From positions 62,001 through 126,000 of the forward strand of contig NZ_BAGE01000030.1 in the NCBI RefSeq assembly GCF_000308675.1: DNA of 64,000 nucleotides. The letters run 5' to 3'. The position numbers and the translations under genes were made by a program. The notes beneath the pieces are model-generated. The model worked only from the letters and a program-made list of their open reading frames with translations. It was not told where the DNA came from and made no database searches. This DNA is from Nocardia paucivorans NBRC 100373. GTDB taxonomy: Bacteria > Actinomycetota > Actinomycetes > Mycobacteriales > Mycobacteriaceae. Position 1 is the stretch's first letter; each line of letters starts with the position of its first letter. This document shows positions 26,291 to 35,326 of the stretch, one piece after another.

Positions 26291-27028
26291 ATGCACACGA
26301 CAGGCCGGGGCGGACGCAAGCTGGGGGTGATGGGTGGCACCTTCGACCCCATCCACCACGGTCACCTCGTCGCCGCCAGTGAGGTCGCGCACCGATTCGA
26401 CCTCGACGAAGTGATCTTCGTCCCCACCGGGCAGCCGTGGCAGAAGGCGGATCGGCAGGTCAGCCCCGCCGAGGACCGCTATCTGATGACGGTGATCGCG
26501 ACCGCGTCCAATCCGCGGTTCACGGTGAGTCGCGCCGACATCGACCGCGGCAAGGTCACCTACACGGTCGATACGCTGCGCGATCTGCACGCCCAGTATC
26601 CGGACGCCGAGCTGTACTTCATCACCGGTGCGGACGCGCTGGCGAATATCCTCACATGGCAGGATTGGGCGGAACTGTTCGATCTGGCGAAATTCGTGGG
26701 GGTGAGCCGGCCGGGGTACGAGCTGAACATCGATCATCTGGAGGAACATCTACATGATTTCCCCGATGACGCGGTGACCATGGTCGAAGTCCCGGCACTG
26801 GCGATCTCATCCAGCGAATGCCGCCGCCGGGCGGCGGAGAACCGACCCGTGTGGTACCTGGTGCCCGATGGTGTCGTGCAATACATATCGAAGCGGCACC
26901 TGTACGTGCCGCCCACAGTGGAGGGTAGTGAAATGAGCGGGTCGGACCCCGGCGAGGTGGCGCAGCGTGGCCCCGGAGGGTCCCCGTCCGTTTCCGATCA
27001 CGACGGAATGAGCGAGGTGCACCGATGA
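26291..27028 (+). CDS. nadD: nicotinate-nucleotide adenylyltransferase
   Basis: A 245-residue enzyme joining ATP and nicotinate mononucleotide in NAD synthesis. The nucleotidyltransferase motif is [12 protein letters not shown], and the C-terminal loop SSSECRRR stands for the family S-S-T/S-x-x-R. The last 45 residues are low-complexity and beyond the normal domain. TAAGCT (26277-26282) lies 8 bases before the ATG. Its end overlaps rsfS by 4 bases (ATGA), showing translational coupling. Confidence 0.95.
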   Translation: MHTTGRGGRKLGVMGGTFDPIHHGHLVAASEVAHRFDLDEVIFVPTGQPWQKADRQVSPAEDRYLMTVIATASNPRFTVSRADIDRGKVTYTVDTLRDLHAQYPDAELYFITGADALANILTWQDWAELFDLAKFVGVSRPGYELNIDHLEEHLHDFPDDAVTMVEVPALAISSSECRRRAAENRPVWYLVPDGVVQYISKRHLYVPPTVEGSEMSGSDPGEVAQRGPGGSPSVSDHDGMSEVHR

Positions 27029-27426
27029 CAGCGTCGGCGGAAGCAGTGGAGATGGCGCAGGTCGCGGCGCTGGCGGCAGACGAGAAACTGGCCGCCGACG
27101 TGGTCGTGCTGGACGTCTCCGAGCAGCTGGTGGTGACCGACTGTTTCGTCATCGCCTCGGCGCCGAACGAACGTCAGGTGAACGCGATCGTCGACAATGT
27201 CGAGGAGAAGCTGCGTAACGCCGGGCATCGACCGGTACGTCGGGAAGGAACCCGCGAAGGACGTTGGGTGCTGCTGGACTATGTGGACATGGTGGTGCAC
27301 ATCCAGCACAACGACGAACGTAACTTCTACGCCCTGGAACGGCTGTGGAAGGACTGCCCCACTGTTCCCGTGGCGGGTCTCGGGGCCCCGCCCGCCGATC
27401 GTGATTCCGCCGGAGATACCGAGTGA
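27025..27426 (+). CDS. rsfS: ribosomal silencing factor RsfS (Iojap/YbeB)
   Basis: A 133-residue protein that binds ribosomal protein L14 and blocks subunit joining when nutrients are short. The core ([20 protein letters not shown], then [15 protein letters not shown] and the aromatic helix FYALERLW) fits the family. The C-terminal 20 residues are variable. It overlaps nadD at ATGA and the next gene at GTGA, so it is in the middle of a tightly coupled operon. Confidence 0.95.
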   Translation: MTASAEAVEMAQVAALAADEKLAADVVVLDVSEQLVVTDCFVIASAPNERQVNAIVDNVEEKLRNAGHRPVRREGTREGRWVLLDYVDMVVHIQHNDERNFYALERLWKDCPTVPVAGLGAPPADRDSAGDTE

Positions 27427-28082
27427 GCAAGTACGCCGATGTGCGCACCCTGATTCTGCTGCGCCACGGACAAACCGAATGGAACGCCGACGACCGGATG
27501 CAGGGGCAGGTCGATACCGAACTCACCGATCTGGGTCGCCGCCAGGCCAAGGAGGCCGCGCGGGAACTGGTGACGCGCAAGGTGATCGGCATAGTCGCCT
27601 CCGATCTGAAACGCGCCTACGACACCGCGATGATCCTGGCCGAATCCACCTCGCTCGAGGTGAAACGGGATGAACGTCTGCGCGAAACCCACCTCGGCGA
27701 GTGGCAGGGTATGACCAGTCGCGAGTTCGACGCCGCCCATCCGGGCGCGCGGGTGGCCTGGCGGATGGACGCGAGCTATTCACCACCCGGCGGGGAGACC
27801 AAGCTCCAGGTCGGTGCGCGGGCGTTGCCGGTGGTGCGAGAACTGTACGCCGAACGGCAGGATTGGCCGGGCGCGACTATCATTCTGGTGGCGCACGGCG
27901 GGTTGATCGCTGCCCTCACGGCCGCGCTGCTGGATCTGCCGCCACGGAGCTGGCCCGCCCTCGGTGGTCTGGCCAACGCCAGCTGGGTGCAGCTGAGCAG
28001 TCACGGTCCGAGTATCGAACAGCCCGGGTGGCGCCTCGATGTGTGGAATGCAGCGGCAAAGGTAGCACCCGATGTCCTCTGA
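27423..28082 (+). CDS. gpgP: histidine phosphatase, probable glucosyl-3-phosphoglycerate phosphatase
   Basis: A 219-residue member of the histidine phosphatase superfamily. RHGQTEWN near residue 14 holds the phospho-accepting His, an Arg follows in [11 protein letters not shown], and VAHGGLI supplies the second His. Position after nadD and rsfS matches Rv2419c of M. tuberculosis, reported to dephosphorylate glucosyl-3-phosphoglycerate in methylglucose lipopolysaccharide synthesis. The specific role is inferred from this synteny and from octT next door. Start is GTG, overlapping the rsfS stop. Confidence 0.88.
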   Translation: MSKYADVRTLILLRHGQTEWNADDRMQGQVDTELTDLGRRQAKEAARELVTRKVIGIVASDLKRAYDTAMILAESTSLEVKRDERLRETHLGEWQGMTSREFDAAHPGARVAWRMDASYSPPGGETKLQVGARALPVVRELYAERQDWPGATIILVAHGGLIAALTAALLDLPPRSWPALGGLANASWVQLSSHGPSIEQPGWRLDVWNAAAKVAPDVL

Positions 28083-29058
28083 AGAACCGATCCGGCAGGT
28101 GCCGGACGAACTGTTTCGGAAAGTTTCCGCGAAACCGGAGCGACCCCTCCCCGACGCGCTGTTCGGCCCGCCGCCGCGCCCGGCCGAGAGCGAAACCGTC
28201 GCCGCGGACACGACCGACGCCGGTGACGACGGCGCGGAGGGCGACGAGCAGGCGGATTCGGAGGAAGTATCCGAATCCGGTGCGGGAGGTCGGCCCCCGC
28301 CCGGGTCGGATGCGGAACCGAGCCCATCGGCCGTAGCGGACGAGTCGACGCCGCAGCGGCCGGTGCTGCTCGTGATCGCCGATTCCCTGGCCTACTTCGG
28401 ACCGAAAGGCGGCCTGCCCGCAGATCATCCACGGATCTGGCCGAATCTGGTGGCAGCCGAACTCGATTGGGATGTGGAGCTTGTCGCCCGAATCGGCTGG
28501 ACCTGTCGGGACGCGTACTGGGCGTTGATCGGTGACCCGCGCGTCTGGGCGGCGGTGCCGCGTGCCGGCGCCGTGGTGTTCGCGGTCGGCGGGATGGACA
28601 CCCTGCCCTCGCCGCTGCCCACCGCATTACGGGAGCAGATCCGCTATATCCGGCCGCCCGCGCTGCGCCGGGTGGTTCGGTCGGGGTACCAGTGGCTACA
28701 GCCGAAACTGTCCAGGCTCGGCCGGCCGGTGGCGCTGCCGCCGAAGGTGAGTATCGACTACCTGGAGAAGTCGCGGACGGCGTTGGCTCAACTGCGCCCC
28801 GACCTACCCGTGGTCGGGGTACTGCCGTCGGTACACGACTGCGCCGCCTACGGCCGGGTGCACAGCGGGCGGCCCGCCGCGGTACGCGCCCTCGAGGCCT
28901 GGTCGGCCCGTACCGGCGTGCCGTTGGTGGATCTCGCCGCCGCGGTACGCGACAATGTCTTCTCCGGAGAAGCGAATCCCGACGGTATCCACTGGGGATG
29001 GGCCGGGCACACCGCTGTGGCCAATGCGATGGTGAAAACTCTGCAGGAGGTCGGATAG
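28072..29058 (+). CDS. octT: SGNH-type acyltransferase, probable diglucosylglycerate octanoyltransferase
   Basis: A 328-residue SGNH-fold protein. The catalytic Ser is in [10 protein letters not shown], the Gly/Asn block region in FAVGGMDTL, and the Asp/His pair in [10 protein letters not shown] near the C-terminus. Order in the operon matches Rv2418c (OctT), which octanoylates diglucosylglycerate in methylglucose lipopolysaccharide assembly. The first 100 residues form an acidic, low-complexity extension (E/D/A/P-rich) that is unlikely to be part of the fold. It overlaps gpgP by 11 bases. Confidence 0.82.
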   Translation: MSSEEPIRQVPDELFRKVSAKPERPLPDALFGPPPRPAESETVAADTTDAGDDGAEGDEQADSEEVSESGAGGRPPPGSDAEPSPSAVADESTPQRPVLLVIADSLAYFGPKGGLPADHPRIWPNLVAAELDWDVELVARIGWTCRDAYWALIGDPRVWAAVPRAGAVVFAVGGMDTLPSPLPTALREQIRYIRPPALRRVVRSGYQWLQPKLSRLGRPVALPPKVSIDYLEKSRTALAQLRPDLPVVGVLPSVHDCAAYGRVHSGRPAAVRALEAWSARTGVPLVDLAAAVRDNVFSGEANPDGIHWGWAGHTAVANAMVKTLQEVG

Positions 29059-29061
29059 TCC

Positions 29062-29913
29062 GTGGCGGTCGTGGTCGTCACCGATTCCTCCGCGAGTCTG
29101 CCCGCTCGGTTGGTCGAAGAGCTGGGCGTCGTCGTCGTCCCGTTGCACGTGCTGGTGGGCGACCGCACCCTGCGGGAAGGTGTCGACGAACTCGATATCG
29201 ACTACACCTCCGACACCGTCACCACATCCGCGCCCGCACCCGGAGAGATGCGCGCGGCATACGAGCGTGCCTTGGAACACAGCGCCGGCGACGGTGTGGT
29301 GGCCGTGCACCTGTCCCGATTGCTCTCGTCCACTTGGGAATCCGGTCGGCAGGCCATCGAGGACATGGGCGCCGCCGACCGAGTTCGTCTGGTCGACTCC
29401 CTCGGCGCCGGTCTGGCGACCGGACTGCCGGTGCTCGCCGCCGCCCGCCGCGCCGCCACCGGCGCCCCATTGGCCGATGTCTACGACACCGCCGTCTCCG
29501 CCGCGGGCCGCTCCCGCTCGTTCATCCTGGTCAACCGCACCGAACAATTGCGCCGCGGTGGACGGCTCAGCTCCGTGGCCGGCTTCTTCGGCAGCGAATT
29601 GGTGACCAAACCCATCCTGCAACTCGTCGAGGGGCGGCTCGAACTCCGAGAAAAGGTGCGCACACGGTCGAAGGCGTACACCAAGCTGGTCGATGCGGCC
29701 GTGGCGGAGGTGCGTTCGAACAATGCGCGCGGGGCGACCGTCGCGGTGCAGCATCTGAGCGCGCCGGAGGGCGCCGAGGCGGTGACCGCGCAACTGCGGG
29801 AACGGATTCCGGAGATCGATGAATTCATTACCGCGGAGTTCGGACCCGTCCTGGCGGTGCATCTCGGAGTGGGGGCGGTGGGAGTGCTCGTCCTGCCCGA
29901 CGGCTGCCGCTGA
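29062..29913 (+). CDS. DegV family fatty-acid-binding protein
   Basis: A 283-residue two-domain DegV protein. The start VVVTDSSASLP carries the T-D-S motif, and VHLSRLLSSTWESG corresponds to the S-x-x-S-G-T region contacting the fatty-acid head group. Family members bind a fatty acid and, in Firmicutes, hand it to a kinase (FakA); in Actinobacteria the partner is unclear. GTG start with GGAGG 9 bases upstream. It is the last gene of the operon beginning with nadD. Confidence 0.9.
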   Translation: MAVVVVTDSSASLPARLVEELGVVVVPLHVLVGDRTLREGVDELDIDYTSDTVTTSAPAPGEMRAAYERALEHSAGDGVVAVHLSRLLSSTWESGRQAIEDMGAADRVRLVDSLGAGLATGLPVLAAARRAATGAPLADVYDTAVSAAGRSRSFILVNRTEQLRRGGRLSSVAGFFGSELVTKPILQLVEGRLELREKVRTRSKAYTKLVDAAVAEVRSNNARGATVAVQHLSAPEGAEAVTAQLRERIPEIDEFITAEFGPVLAVHLGVGAVGVLVLPDGCR

Positions 29914-30028
29914 GTCCGTGCCCCGCGGTGTCGGCGCCGAAAAGGCCGTCGGCCCACATGATTCGAATATCGTTGCTCGCCGGCCGTTACCGGGACCGGG
30001 GAGAACGGGAACCATCTCGTTGCGGTCG

Positions 30029-30054
30029 TCATCCACAGGCCCGACTTATCCACA
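30029..30054. promoter_or_regulatory. two DnaA-box-like sequences upstream of comEA
   Basis: TTATCCACA (30046-30054) is a perfect consensus DnaA box, and TCATCCACA (30029-30037) differs by one base; both point the same way, 17 bases apart. They lie in the 200-base gap between the DegV gene and comEA. No dnaA or dnaN gene is near, so this is not evidently the chromosome origin; control of comEA by DnaA is possible. Confidence 0.5.
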
Positions 30055-30117
30055 AACTTTTCGAAATACCTGGTAGGTCCATCTTTTCGGGGAAGAGATG
30101 ACCCTAGCGTGGGTGGC

Positions 30118-31215
30118 ATGTCACGTCACGACGAACGCGAGCGGATACGGCAACGATTGCTGGGGGCGAATATCGGATCTCGTGCCGGTACCCGTCGGGC
30201 CCCGGAACGCGACGCCGGCGGGAAGAGCAGTCGGCGTGAGGAGCCCCGAGTGGGACGACCGGAAGGGAAGATGCTCGAGCCCGATGAACTCGAGCCCGAT
30301 GAACTCGAGCCCGATGAAAAGGCCACCGGTCGATGGCATCTCGACGCGCTTCCCGAAACGGATGAGTCCGACCGGGTCACGGATGCGCTCACCTTCGACC
30401 ACGCCTCCACGCCCGCCGGCCGAGATCACGACGACCATACGGTGCGGATGCCCGGCCGGCTCGACGAGCCACCCGATACGGGGTGGCGAGAACGATTGGC
30501 GCCGGAGCGGTTTCGTGAGATACGTCTGGACCCGGGGCGACGCGGTGTACTCGCCATGGTCGGGATCGGGTTGCTGGCGGCATTGGTGACAGCCGTCGTC
30601 GTGCTGTGGGAGCGGCCGGTGGCGAACCCTGTGCCACCGCTGCCGCCCGCGCGTCCGATCGCGGCCGATGAGGCCGATCCCACGAAGGCGCCGATACTCG
30701 CCGCGTCGTCGACCGAGGCCCGCTCGGAGCGCAAACCCGCGCCGGAGTTGGTGGTGAGTGTGGTGGGGCTCGTGCACCGAGCCGGACTGGTCCGGCTGCC
30801 GCCGGGATCACGGGTGGCCGATGCCCTCGCCGCGGCGGGCGGTGTTCGCGCCGGGGCCGATCTCACCGGACTCAACCTGGCCCAACGCCTGTCCGACGGT
30901 GATCAGGTGCAGGTCGGCGCGGGCAACCCCGATTCCGGTGCGCACCGGTACGGCAGTGGTACCACCTCGAGCGGCGCCGCCGGTTCAGCGGGTTCGGGCG
31001 CCGATTCCACTCCGACATCGAGTGCACCGATCGACCTCAATACCGCCACCGAGGCCGAACTCGACGCCCTGCCCGGTATCGGTCCGGTCACCGCCCGCGC
31101 CATTATCGCCTGGCGAGAGAACAACGGACGCTTCACCGATATCGAACAGCTCGGTGAGGTCGACGGAATAGGTCCCGGCCGCTTGGCGCGTTTGCGCCGA
31201 CTGGTGACGGTATGA
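30118..31215 (+). CDS. comEA: ComEA family helix-hairpin-helix DNA-binding protein
   Basis: A 365-residue membrane-anchored DNA receptor. After a charged cytoplasmic start, one transmembrane helix (VLAMVGIGLLAALVTAVVVLW, about 145-165) leads to an outside SLBB-like domain (VSVVGLVHRAGLVRLPPGSR) and a C-terminal double helix-hairpin-helix (IDLNTATEAELDALPGIGP and GEVDGIGPGRLARLR). The cytoplasmic part contains LEPDE three times from a 15-base repeat. It is coupled to comEC by ATGA. The pair resembles a DNA-uptake apparatus; competence in this organism is not implied. Confidence 0.92.
   Translation: MSRHDERERIRQRLLGANIGSRAGTRRAPERDAGGKSSRREEPRVGRPEGKMLEPDELEPDELEPDEKATGRWHLDALPETDESDRVTDALTFDHASTPAGRDHDDHTVRMPGRLDEPPDTGWRERLAPERFREIRLDPGRRGVLAMVGIGLLAALVTAVVVLWERPVANPVPPLPPARPIAADEADPTKAPILAASSTEARSERKPAPELVVSVVGLVHRAGLVRLPPGSRVADALAAAGGVRAGADLTGLNLAQRLSDGDQVQVGAGNPDSGAHRYGSGTTSSGAAGSAGSGADSTPTSSAPIDLNTATEAELDALPGIGPVTARAIIAWRENNGRFTDIEQLGEVDGIGPGRLARLRRLVTV
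30274..30318 (+). repeat. three tandem 15-base repeats inside comEA
   Basis: CTCGAGCCCGATGAA is repeated exactly three times (30274-30288, 30289-30303, 30304-30318), encoding LEPDE three times in the acidic cytoplasmic linker. Copy changes would keep the frame and only alter linker length. Confidence 0.9.
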
Positions 31216-32888
31216 CACCGCCGGCCACCGCACCGGTTCCGAGTATCCGCGTCGGCGCACGCCCTGGATCGCCCGGTCGAACAGTACGTGTGCGCGCCGG
31301 GGATCGGTCGGCCGGAGAGGCGGTATTGGATGCTCGGCTGCTCCCCGCCGCGGTGTGCTGTTGGTTGGCAACGATTTCGGCGATAACCCTCGGGTGGCGG
31401 GTGGGTGTGGCCGTGGCGGTGGGAGCGGTCGTGGTGGCGTTCGGGCTGTGGGCGTGGTCGTCGGTCATCGGCCGACGCAACGAACGGAAGCGGGTTGTCG
31501 CTCTGGTTTTATTGGGCGCGGTTCTGTCGGGCGCCGGTTTCGCGGCGGTGGGCGCGTGGCGTGAATACCGCGTGTCCGAACATCCCTTGCGGGCGGTGCC
31601 CGCTACGGCATCGGTTCGAGTGGAGGCCACCGTCACCGATGATCCGAAACCGATACGTACCCGAATACCGGGAACCCACCGCCTGTGGATCGTGCGAGCC
31701 GACCTCCGCGAATACCATCACGGTGCCGAACGGATACGGGTCGGTGGAGCGGTGGTGATCCTGGCGAGCGGTGAGCAGTGGTCGGACCTGCTGCCCGGAC
31801 AGCCGATCGAGTTCCGGGCCCGGCCGTCACCGCCGCGTCACAGCGACCTGACCGTGGCGAGTCTGCGTCCGCTCGGTCCACCGAGAATCACCGGCCCGCT
31901 GCCGTGGTGGCAGCGCCTGGCGGCCTCGGTACGGGCCGACCTGGTGGATGCCGCCACGCGGGCATTGCCACCGGAGTCGGCCGGTCTGCTCCCGGCTCTC
32001 GTCGTGGGAGACACCTCGGCCTTGTCCGACGAGGTGCGCGACGAATTCGGCACCGCCGGACTACAACACCTGTGTGTGGTCAGCGGAGCCAATTTCACTC
32101 TTGTCCTGACCGCGGTATTGGCCCTCGCCCGCCTGCTCACCCTCGGCCCGTATCCGTCCGCCACCTGCGCCGCCGTCGCGTTGGTGCTGTTCGTGGTGAT
32201 CGCCCGACCGGATCCCAGTGTGTTGCGAGCGGCCGCCATGGGAGCGGTGACGCTGCTCGCCGTGGTCACCGGCCGCCGAAAACAGGCACTACCCGCCCTG
32301 TGCGCGGCCGTGCTCATCCTGCTCGCCGTATGGCCGGGCCTGGCCGTCCAGGCCGGATTCGCGTTGTCCGTTCTGGCCACCGGCGCGCTGATCCTGTTGG
32401 CTCCCGGCTGGGTCGACCGGTTGCGCGACCGCGGTTGGTGGCGGCTGCCGGCCGAGTCGGTCGCCGTCGCGGCGGCCGCGTTCGTGGTCACCACACCGTT
32501 GTTGATCGCCCTTACCGGGCGGCTCGGTCTGGTCGCCGTGGCCGCGAATGTTCTCGCCGCCCCCGTGGTCGCGCCGATCACCGTCCTGGGTGCCGTCGCC
32601 GCTGTTATCGCTCCGATGTGGATGCCGCTCGCCGAGGTGATCCTGCACTGCGCCGGGCCGCCGCTGTGGTGGCTGCTGACCGTGGCCGACCGCGCCGCCG
32701 CGATTCCCGGAGCCACGGTATCGGTGCCGGGCGGAACAACGGGTGGACTGGTCGCTGCCGTGCTCGTCGTCGTGGGTATCGGGGCGGTGCATTCCAGTGG
32801 CGTGCGCAGAGCGGTGGCCGCCGCCGCGGTGGGCGTGGTCGCCGTGCTGCTTCCCGTATCGGTTGTGAGCCACGCCCTGTCGGCATGA
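31212..32888 (+). CDS. comEC: ComEC/Rec2 family DNA channel protein
   Basis: A 558-residue polytopic membrane protein. It has two early hydrophobic helices, an OB-like outer domain (residues about 130-235), and then the competence domain starting LLPALVVGDTSAL with the motif HLCVVSGANFTL, followed by about eight helices. It ends without a metallo-beta-lactamase domain, as in mycobacterial homologues. It is translationally coupled to comEA and is followed, after an unusual gap of about 1 kb, by holA. Confidence 0.9.
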   Translation: MTPPATAPVPSIRVGARPGSPGRTVRVRAGDRSAGEAVLDARLLPAAVCCWLATISAITLGWRVGVAVAVGAVVVAFGLWAWSSVIGRRNERKRVVALVLLGAVLSGAGFAAVGAWREYRVSEHPLRAVPATASVRVEATVTDDPKPIRTRIPGTHRLWIVRADLREYHHGAERIRVGGAVVILASGEQWSDLLPGQPIEFRARPSPPRHSDLTVASLRPLGPPRITGPLPWWQRLAASVRADLVDAATRALPPESAGLLPALVVGDTSALSDEVRDEFGTAGLQHLCVVSGANFTLVLTAVLALARLLTLGPYPSATCAAVALVLFVVIARPDPSVLRAAAMGAVTLLAVVTGRRKQALPALCAAVLILLAVWPGLAVQAGFALSVLATGALILLAPGWVDRLRDRGWWRLPAESVAVAAAAFVVTTPLLIALTGRLGLVAVAANVLAAPVVAPITVLGAVAAVIAPMWMPLAEVILHCAGPPLWWLLTVADRAAAIPGATVSVPGGTTGGLVAAVLVVVGIGAVHSSGVRRAVAAAAVGVVAVLLPVSVVSHALSA

Positions 32889-32980
32889 GCGGTATCGCGT
32901 TGATGATGAAGGCGGCCGAAGGATCGGGATGCAATTGCCCGGTCCGTGTTCCCTTCGGAGATCTGCCGTCTCCGGTGCGG

Positions 32981-33097
32981 CTATCCGGTGGGCCGTGTGC
33001 ATCGCGGGCCTCGGAGCGCGAGTGCGAGCGCGACGACGGGGAAGAGCAGCAGCGACAGGTTGGGGAGCCGCCAGGCCGGACCGAAATGGCACGCCAC
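32981..33097 (-). CDS. possible 38-residue single-helix membrane peptide
   Basis: A GTG at 33097 would start a 38-codon frame whose middle is a clear hydrophobic helix (LPNLSLLLFPVVALALAL) with positive residues after it. It begins 7 bases after the stop of the 129-residue gene, so coupling is possible, but there is no ribosome binding site. It may be a true small membrane protein or the C-terminal relic of a longer gene. Confidence 0.25.
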   Translation of the reverse strand: MACHFGPAWRLPNLSLLLFPVVALALALRGPRCTRPTG

Positions 33098-33104
33098 CGG
33101 CAGC

Positions 33105-33494
33105 TCAGTGCGGTAACCAGCCCGGTTGTCCGGCCAACCACATGGCGGGCATCGGAATGGTCCGGTCCTCGACGATGCAGACCCATAGCGTCGCCTCCGA
33201 CATTCCGTAGCGGCGCTTCATCTGCGTGATGTCGAGGTATTCCCGGGGTTCCTGCCGTTCGGCGCCGTTCAACCCGGGTTCCCATGTCGGCGGGATCTCG
33301 GGTTCCCAACCGGGACGCCGCTTTCCGCCCAGTACGACGGCGGGGGTCGGTACCCAGATGGGTCCGTTGTCCAACCAACGGGCCAAAGTACGCCAGTCGA
33401 CGCCGGTTACGGACGAGAACTCGGACAGGTCCACGAATCGTGGAGCGTACGAGTCACGTTCGGCCCTGCCCCGCAGAATGGCACGTTTCCTCAT
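33105..33494 (-). CDS. hypothetical protein with HTH-like segments
   Basis: A 129-residue basic protein of unknown function starting at ATG 33494. Two segments look like helix-turn-helix motifs: DLSEFSSVTGVDWRTLARWL and YLDITQMKRRYGMSEATLW. Both resemble the DNA-recognition parts of excisionase or MerR-like proteins encoded on mobile elements. It lies, opposite to its neighbours, in about 1 kb inserted between comEC and holA, which are close together in M. tuberculosis as I recall. This suggests acquired DNA, but no integrase or attachment site is visible. Confidence 0.5.
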   Translation of the reverse strand: MRKRAILRGRAERDSYAPRFVDLSEFSSVTGVDWRTLARWLDNGPIWVPTPAVVLGGKRRPGWEPEIPPTWEPGLNGAERQEPREYLDITQMKRRYGMSEATLWVCIVEDRTIPMPAMWLAGQPGWLPH

Positions 33495-33897
33495 CAGCCG
33501 GTGGGTCCTCGCTGCACAGCAACGGCGGTGTGGTCTGTTCGCGGACGATTCGTACTCCGACTTACGGACACGGCTCGCGTGTCGTGCGCTCGTGTGCGGT
33601 GACTCTCCGCCGATCACCGGCACAAGCGCGCTACACAGTAGCCCAAGGCATCTCGTCGAATCCAATGGAGGTGGGCGCGACCGCGACGACGTCGATCCTC
33701 AGTGCGATTTCGATGTATCACCTTGGGCCGCAGAACTACTCGCCGCAGCAAGGAGTCACTCGACGTTCGGCTCGGCCGAGACGCGGGCAACCGGGACCAC
33801 CTCGGCGTCGGTGCTCGGGAAACCTGCCCGTGCCGGGTTGGCGGCTCCATCGGACACGGCGTGCCCGGGTTGGCGGGCCCGGTCGTAGGATCGGGCC
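33495..33897. other. intergenic stretch upstream of holA
   Basis: About 400 bases without a convincing gene. A frame starting at ATG 33667 reads MEVGATATTSILSAIS and then degenerates into an arginine-rich sequence. It ends in the leaderless-type promoter of holA: TAGGAT at 33886-33891, 6 bases, then the GTG start. Confidence 0.35.
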
Positions 33898-34869
33898 GTG
33901 AGCGAACAGCCTGCGCCCGTGCATCTGGTTCTGGGAGACGAGGAACTACTGGTCGAACGGGCCGTGGCGGGGGTGACGGCCCAGGTCAGGGCGATCGCAC
34001 CGGACCCGGAGGGGGTGCCGGTGGATCGGTTGCGCGCCGGTGACGCCAGTAGTGCGGAGTTGGCGGAGTTGCTGAGTCCGTCGCTGTTCGCGGAGGACCG
34101 GGTGGTGATCCTGGAATCGGCGGCGGAGGCCGGTAAGGATGCGGTCGCGGTGATCACCGACGCGGCGGCGAACCCACCGCCAGGAGTGGTGCTGGTCATA
34201 TTGCACTCCGGTGGAGGGCGGGCCAAGGCATTGGTTCCCGCCCTGCGGAAGGTGGGGGCGATGGTGCACGACTGCGCGAAGCTCACCAAGGCCGGTGAGC
34301 GCGCGGAGTTCGTGCGGGGAGAGTTCCGGTCCGCGGGGGTGCGGGTGTCGGGGGATGTGGTGCAGGCGGTATTGGAGGCCGTGGGGTCGGATCTGCGGGA
34401 GCTGGCGGCGGCGTGCTCGCAGCTGGCGGCGGATACCGGGGGCAAGGTGGATGTGGCCGCGGTGCGGCGGTACTACTCCGGGAAGGCCGAGGTGACCGGG
34501 TTCGAGGTGGCCGATCGGACGGTTTCCGGTGATCGGGCCGCGGCGATGGAGGCGCTGCGCTGGGCCACCGACAGCGGGGTCCCGCACGTGTTGCTGGCCG
34601 ATGCGTTGGCCGATTCGGTGCACACCATCGCGCGGGTCGGTGCGGCGGGGCGTGGGGATCCGTTCAAGCTCGCCGGTTCGCTGGGTATGCCGCCGTGGAA
34701 GGTGAAGAAAGCCCAGGCGCAGGCCCGGGACTGGACGCCCGAGGCCATCGGTTCCGCGCTACAGGTCGTGGCCGAACTCAATGCCGATGTCAAGGGCGGG
34801 GCCGCCGACTCGACATTCGCACTCGAGCATGCGGTTGTGCGAATACTCGCATTGCGCGGGCGGAACTGA
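33898..34869 (+). CDS. holA: DNA polymerase III subunit delta
   Basis: A 323-residue subunit of the clamp loader, which opens the sliding clamp during replication. The clamp-binding N-terminal AAA-like domain is seen in [14 protein letters not shown] and [13 protein letters not shown]; the collar domain is the C-terminal helical third ([19 protein letters not shown]). Start GTG at 33898, 6 bases after the -10-like TAGGAT, points to a leaderless message. It is about 1 kb from comEC, an order shared with mycobacteria apart from the insert. Confidence 0.92.
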   Translation: MSEQPAPVHLVLGDEELLVERAVAGVTAQVRAIAPDPEGVPVDRLRAGDASSAELAELLSPSLFAEDRVVILESAAEAGKDAVAVITDAAANPPPGVVLVILHSGGGRAKALVPALRKVGAMVHDCAKLTKAGERAEFVRGEFRSAGVRVSGDVVQAVLEAVGSDLRELAAACSQLAADTGGKVDVAAVRRYYSGKAEVTGFEVADRTVSGDRAAAMEALRWATDSGVPHVLLADALADSVHTIARVGAAGRGDPFKLAGSLGMPPWKVKKAQAQARDWTPEAIGSALQVVAELNADVKGGAADSTFALEHAVVRILALRGRN

Positions 34870-34912
34870 TCGCCGCGAGTATCCGTCGTGTTCGTCGGCG
34901 CGACGGCCGGAC

Positions 34913-34954
34913 CGGGGCCCGGACGGTGTCATGACGACGCGCCACCGGGCCCCG
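34913..34954. terminator. GC-rich hairpin between convergent holA and the 82-residue gene
   Basis: CGGGGCCCGG (34913-34922) pairs perfectly with CCGGGCCCCG (34945-34954) across a 22-base loop, between two convergent genes. No U-run follows on either strand. Probably a bidirectional terminator. Confidence 0.55.
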
Positions 34955-34969
34955 ACGGTTGTCGAGGGC

Positions 34970-35218
34970 TCAGTCCACCGAGCTGAGGTCGGGCATCTCG
35001 ATCTCCTCGCCGGCCTCCTCGTAGCGTCCGTCCCAGTTCTCGTAGGTCGGGGGCTCCTCCTCGCGGGTGACGATCCACGCCAGCGCGTAACCGTCCTCCT
35101 CGTCGGGGACCAGCACATTCTCGATCTTCACGCCGAAGCCGAGAACTTCGGCGGCCTGGATCACGCCGGGCAGGTCTTCGGACCGAACCACGGCCTGGTT
35201 CGCATATACGGTCACCAT
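34970..35218 (-). CDS. small acidic protein of unknown function
   Basis: An 82-residue soluble protein (VTVYANQAVVRSEDLPGVIQAAEVLGF...) with an alternating strand-helix start and an acidic C-terminal half (EEEPPTYENWDGRYEEAGEEIE). The ATG at 35218 matches the beginning of the predicted fold. No signal peptide and no known motif. It looks like a conserved actinobacterial small protein, but I do not recognise the family. Confidence 0.6.
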   Translation of the reverse strand: MVTVYANQAVVRSEDLPGVIQAAEVLGFGVKIENVLVPDEEDGYALAWIVTREEEPPTYENWDGRYEEAGEEIEMPDLSSVD

Positions 35219-35326
35219 GGGCGGCATGCTACGGCACATCCGCCCCCACTGTGTGGGACAGGTCCCTGGTAACGCGAAAAGCAGACCTCGAGGTCTCGGC
35301 GGGACGGACCGGCGGGTGGGCCCTCA

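Noticed and set aside
30029..30054. Chromosome replication origin
   Set aside because: Only two DnaA boxes, no dnaA, dnaN or rpmH nearby and no AT-rich unwinding region.
33667..33901. Rightward frame starting MEVGATATTSILSAIS before holA
   Set aside because: The protein-like start soon becomes arginine-rich and it overlaps the leaderless holA start; no binding site.
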